Shown here: piece by piece, positions 60,803 through 64,000 of the stretch
Numbering within the stretch: the first letter of the stretch is position 1
Layout: each line of letters opens with the position of its first letter
Assembly: GCF_036417845.1 (NCBI RefSeq)
Contig: NC_089990.1
Span: forward strand, 2,492,001 to 2,556,000
Origin: Apteryx mantelli
Lineage: Eukaryota; Chordata; Aves; Apterygiformes; Apterygidae
Length of the DNA: 64,000 nt
Reading direction: 5' to 3'
The notes under the pieces: model-generated
Database searches by the model: none
What the model saw: the letters and a program-made list of their open reading frames with translations, nothing else
Told to the model about the DNA's origin: nothing
Program-made: the position numbers and the translations under genes

Positions 60803-62038
60803 ACCAAAGATAAGTTTTAAACCGTGTCACATAAGTGCCTCTCTGTGCCGGTTGTTCCACGAAAGCTGTAATGCAGCCTGCAATCATCATGCTAGACAGC
60901 TCCTGAATTAGAAAAGGGTACGTGAAATATGTGCCCTTGGTTCCCCACCTAAAGGGTAACAAAGCCTGAAGTCAGAGATTTGCACCGTTTCCTTCAGCAC
61001 GTGCAGGTTTGGGGCTGACGGGTCCGAGGCTGATCCCCCCGAAGCTCCTGCCCGTCAGGTGCTGAATACGGTGCAACGAGGTAGAACAGCAATGAAAAGA
61101 CATTTTTAATGGATGGGGCTGTAAAATCGAAACAGTCAACTGGAAAGACGAACAATAGATTTTCCTTATTTCTGATGCTTAACGTGTCATATTAGGAATT
61201 CATTACTGGTACATCGTTTTATATCCTGATCATGATTTTTCAGAATATTGGCTACATTTTATCTATTTACAGACGGGTATCAGGTCTTAGAAATTTATGC
61301 TACTTAGAAACATGCTTGATTTATTTGACACAGGAATGTGTTACATACAATATTTTAAGTCTAACGTTTCTCAGATTTCTAAGGTCTATGGTGACCTACT
61401 TGCCAGTGAAATGTAGCTTTCCTTTACCCCGTTATATGCCTGTACAGTAGAACAAAGAGCTTTCTACAGCCAACTTTGCTGGTCGTCATCATTTAAGTCA
61501 ACCTCCTTCTGTAAAATATAATGCAAAAATATAGTGCAGAATAATGTATGAGAAATGTTTGTACAACTTAAGAAGGGTATACTAATCTACTTGGAAGGAA
61601 ATTCATTTTTGTGATGTCTTTGATGAATATAGTAAATTCTATTATTTTTGCTGATTTTCAAATATGTCCAAATATGTTCCTTGTCTAAGGGCACACTTTA
61701 TTTCACTCCCACGAGTATCTTCCCTTTATTTAATAAAATAGGCAATTCTAATTTCTATGTTATCAAGTATGGTAACACTATACTTACATTTAAGCACTTT
61801 TAGGAAATTCCCCCTGTCCGAAACAAAACGGAGCGAAATGTGGTGGAATGTTTTTTTAAATTGAGCTGTTTAGATTAAAACGGAACCTTTAAATTTAGTT
61901 TGCTATTTGCCAAAATAAATAGCACTGTGAAAGTCCGTAAGAGCCTTACGGAGATTACGGCCTGCTAACGCCTGTGCTTTGCCACCTGGCCCGTGCGATC
62001 TGCAGGGCTGAGGAGCCGAAAGCTGGGTCGTGCACCGC

Positions 62039-62138
62039 CGGGACTTTCAAATGGGTCCATGGGAGTTAGGCATCCACATGCCTCAAATTCCAGTCGGAAT
62101 TGGGCCCCTAAACTCCCTAAATTTGTTTGAAAGTCTGA
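62039..62138. mobile_element. palindromic MITE-like relic
   Basis: The left end, GGACTTTCAAATGGGTCC followed by GGGAGTTAGGC, is imperfectly mirrored by GCCCCTAAACTCCCTAAAT and TTTGAAAGTCTG at the right end. Such hairpin-like repeats with TTTCAAA ends and GGGAGTTAGGC blocks are widespread in sauropsid genomes. The family name is uncertain. Confidence 0.55.
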
Positions 62139-63528
62139 GTCCACCTGCATTGACGTTGCAGAGCTGAGAACTTAACGTAATGTAGCTACAGCAACTTATT
62201 ACCAGGAAACCTCCTAGTTTCCCTGTTTCCTCTCCTCCACTCCCAGTTTCCTTGCTGCTAGGTGGGGAAATGGGGTGACCGTCTCAAGAACCAGAAAACA
62301 GGTCTGCCAAGGAAGGACCATTTTCCACATATCCTGTAAATCCATTGCACCATTACCTGCAGAAATATTTCAAAAAAAAAATTTTTTTTTTTTTTTTTTA
62401 CTGACAAGTAGAAACTTGTATCACTCTGTAAAACAGACCATAATTCTCTTTTTGAATCAGACGCTGCAAAATGTATCTGTAATGATGAACTGGCTCTGGA
62501 TGTGTATAAACCAGCCTGTCCGCTTGTACAGCAACTGTGCATTTAAATATATATTTCATTTTGTTACATCTCTGTTTCTACATCCAGGTTAGATACGGAA
62601 GGACTCAGCCAAAGTCCACGGTGTTAGTGGGAAGAATCCTCCTGACTCTGATGGGCTTTGAGTGAGACCTTGGGAAAGAGTAAAGTACCTACAGGTAAAG
62701 GTACAACAACGTCAATATGCAAAAATGTCTCAGGTATAAATAAACCCTTTACATTTATTGAAAAAGGTCTTGTATTTCTTACCTAGAGGTAGTTCAATTT
62801 TGAAGGTTAAGTGAGGTTTATGATTTTATATATACTTATATATATAAAATCTCACAGATCTACACATACACCGACAATTAACAAAATCTAATGTTTTTAA
62901 ATATTTCCTTCCAAATGCTATATTGATACCTAGCAGCAGTATTGGACCTGGAGATTTTTTTAAGGTAGTAATGATTCTGTAAAATAATATTAAAATGGGG
63001 ACGCAGTTGTATGGACTGCTGCTAGCAAAACACTGATATCAATATTTAAGATGAAATACTGTAACCTCTTCTCCAGTTATTATCTATTTTACTATGTGCA
63101 GACATAAATCTACAAAGAATTAATTGAGAGACTTTTTCAGTACCAGTATCCTAAGCTTCATGTTTACATTATATCTTATTGTTACAATCTGTTTAATAAT
63201 TATAATATCTGGAAGTTGTAATGTTGATTTTATTTAATCATATAAAACTTCTTAAGGTTTACAGTTTAAAGTAATCTAATGTTGTCAGGACTTAAGTGTT
63301 AAAGTTTGAAGTGCTTTCCTAAAAAATGTCATTTGAATTTTGTGTTATATTGTAAAAGGTCCACTTGAAGCATATTCTTTCTGGTAGTTCCTTTAAAATG
63401 TAATTTGTGAGCTTTATACTCAACATATTACAAAGGTTTTTGCAATGGATAAAAGAAATGTGAAATTGTCCTCAGTCAAGATGTTATATTGTCTGTTGTG
63501 TTACACTGATCCTACAGATCTGTAAAAA

Positions 63529-63632
63529 TAATGGGTCTGATTTACCACTGTGTCACTCCAATTTTCTAACTGTGTAATTTGACTGATGGTAGAGGAATTG
63601 CATCAACATAAATTTGAAGTTATACAGTACTG
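63529..63632. mobile_element. ancient interspersed repeat fragment, probable
   Basis: TCTGATTTACCACTGTGTCA and, later, GGAATTGCATCAACATAAAT resemble a decayed short palindromic repeat common in turtles and birds (CTGATTCTCC...GTGTAAAT type). Divergence is high and the call is by memory of the pattern only. Confidence 0.3.
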
Positions 63633-64000
63633 TACTCGAGAGGCTTTTTAGAAATATCTGGAGAAAGGACAGCAAAGAAGGGTTAGGCAGTTCAGCACGA
63701 CCAGCGTTCTTACAGAGCAGGGTTTGTTTGATATGTTTTTCTACTAAAATAAATAAATGGAAGGGTATTCAGCAACAAAGCTGTTACAGATAGTAGTTCA
63801 CTTACTGTGCCATCTAAAGCTGTTGAAAAATATTGTGATGCTAAAATGTGTATTAATCACACAAATTTGTAGGTCATTAGTCTGCAGTGTTGACTAGTGC
63901 CTTTGGGTATTTGGGGAGCGATCATTAAAACAACTTTCTTGTTTAACGTACGGTTGGCTTGTAATACATTCATTATTCTGGTTAGACGTCAATTCTAGCA

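Larger units (their letters stand above)
59664..64000 (+). other. TENT5D 3' UTR and downstream DNA
   Basis: The stop codon TAG is at 59661-59663. AATAAA hexamers follow at 59719, 60025 and 62739, among others, so the 3' UTR could be very short or several kilobases long. No further coding gene is recognised up to the window edge. An A10T18 run lies at 62372-62399. Confidence 0.4.

Noticed and set aside
62372-62399. A10T18 run as a retroposon tail or integration scar
   Set aside because: No retroposon body or target duplication beside it; a simple low-complexity tract explains it.

Overview
The window is nuclear DNA from a bird. Evidence: a barely decayed, 5'-truncated CR1 LINE with the avian 3' end, low repeat density, compact CpG-island promoters, and two vertebrate genes whose proteins can be read directly. 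I have no database result; the bird call rests on the CR1 type and gene structure, and other sauropsids are less likely.

Layout, left to right. (1) 1-5541: AT-rich DNA holding the CHMP1B 3' UTR and, further left, a few weak candidate exons on the minus strand that I could not identify. (2) 5542-14312, minus strand: CHMP1B, an ESCRT-III subunit, complete in eight coding exons (199 codons plus stop). Its introns hold CR1 copies of different ages, a perfect 15-bp hairpin and a CTCF-like motif. (3) about 13990-14660: the CHMP1B CpG-island promoter, followed at once by a decayed 29-bp minisatellite (14701-15310) and an old CR1 copy (15725-16612). (4) 16613-46300: intergenic DNA in which I recognise only an old CR1 (39130-40482), a palindromic repeat relic and a CTCF-like motif. 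(5) 46300-47680: a strong CpG island with a CGG tract and a good splice donor, probably the distal promoter of TENT5D. A second GC-rich cluster lies at 50870-51960. (6) 58488-59663, plus strand: an intact single-exon CDS for TENT5D (FAM46D), a non-canonical poly(A) polymerase. It is preceded by a consensus acceptor and a probable 35-bp leader exon. The rest, to 64000, is 3' UTR or downstream DNA.

The two genes are divergent neighbours and have no evident joint pathway: CHMP1B acts in membrane scission, TENT5D in cytoplasmic mRNA tailing. The notable point is the locus itself. CHMP1B is multi-exonic here and sits beside TENT5D, which fits the ancestral parental CHMP1B position. In placental mammals the working CHMP1B is an intronless retrocopy elsewhere, and a CHMP1B-related relic or paralogue remains near TENT5D on the X chromosome.

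I saw no bacterial-type operon, CRISPR array, rRNA, tRNA or recognisable viral element, and no clearly new biological system. The best leads are the minisatellite beside the CHMP1B promoter, the TENT5D leader architecture, the CR1 abutting CHMP1B exon 4, and the unidentified exon-like blocks at the left edge.
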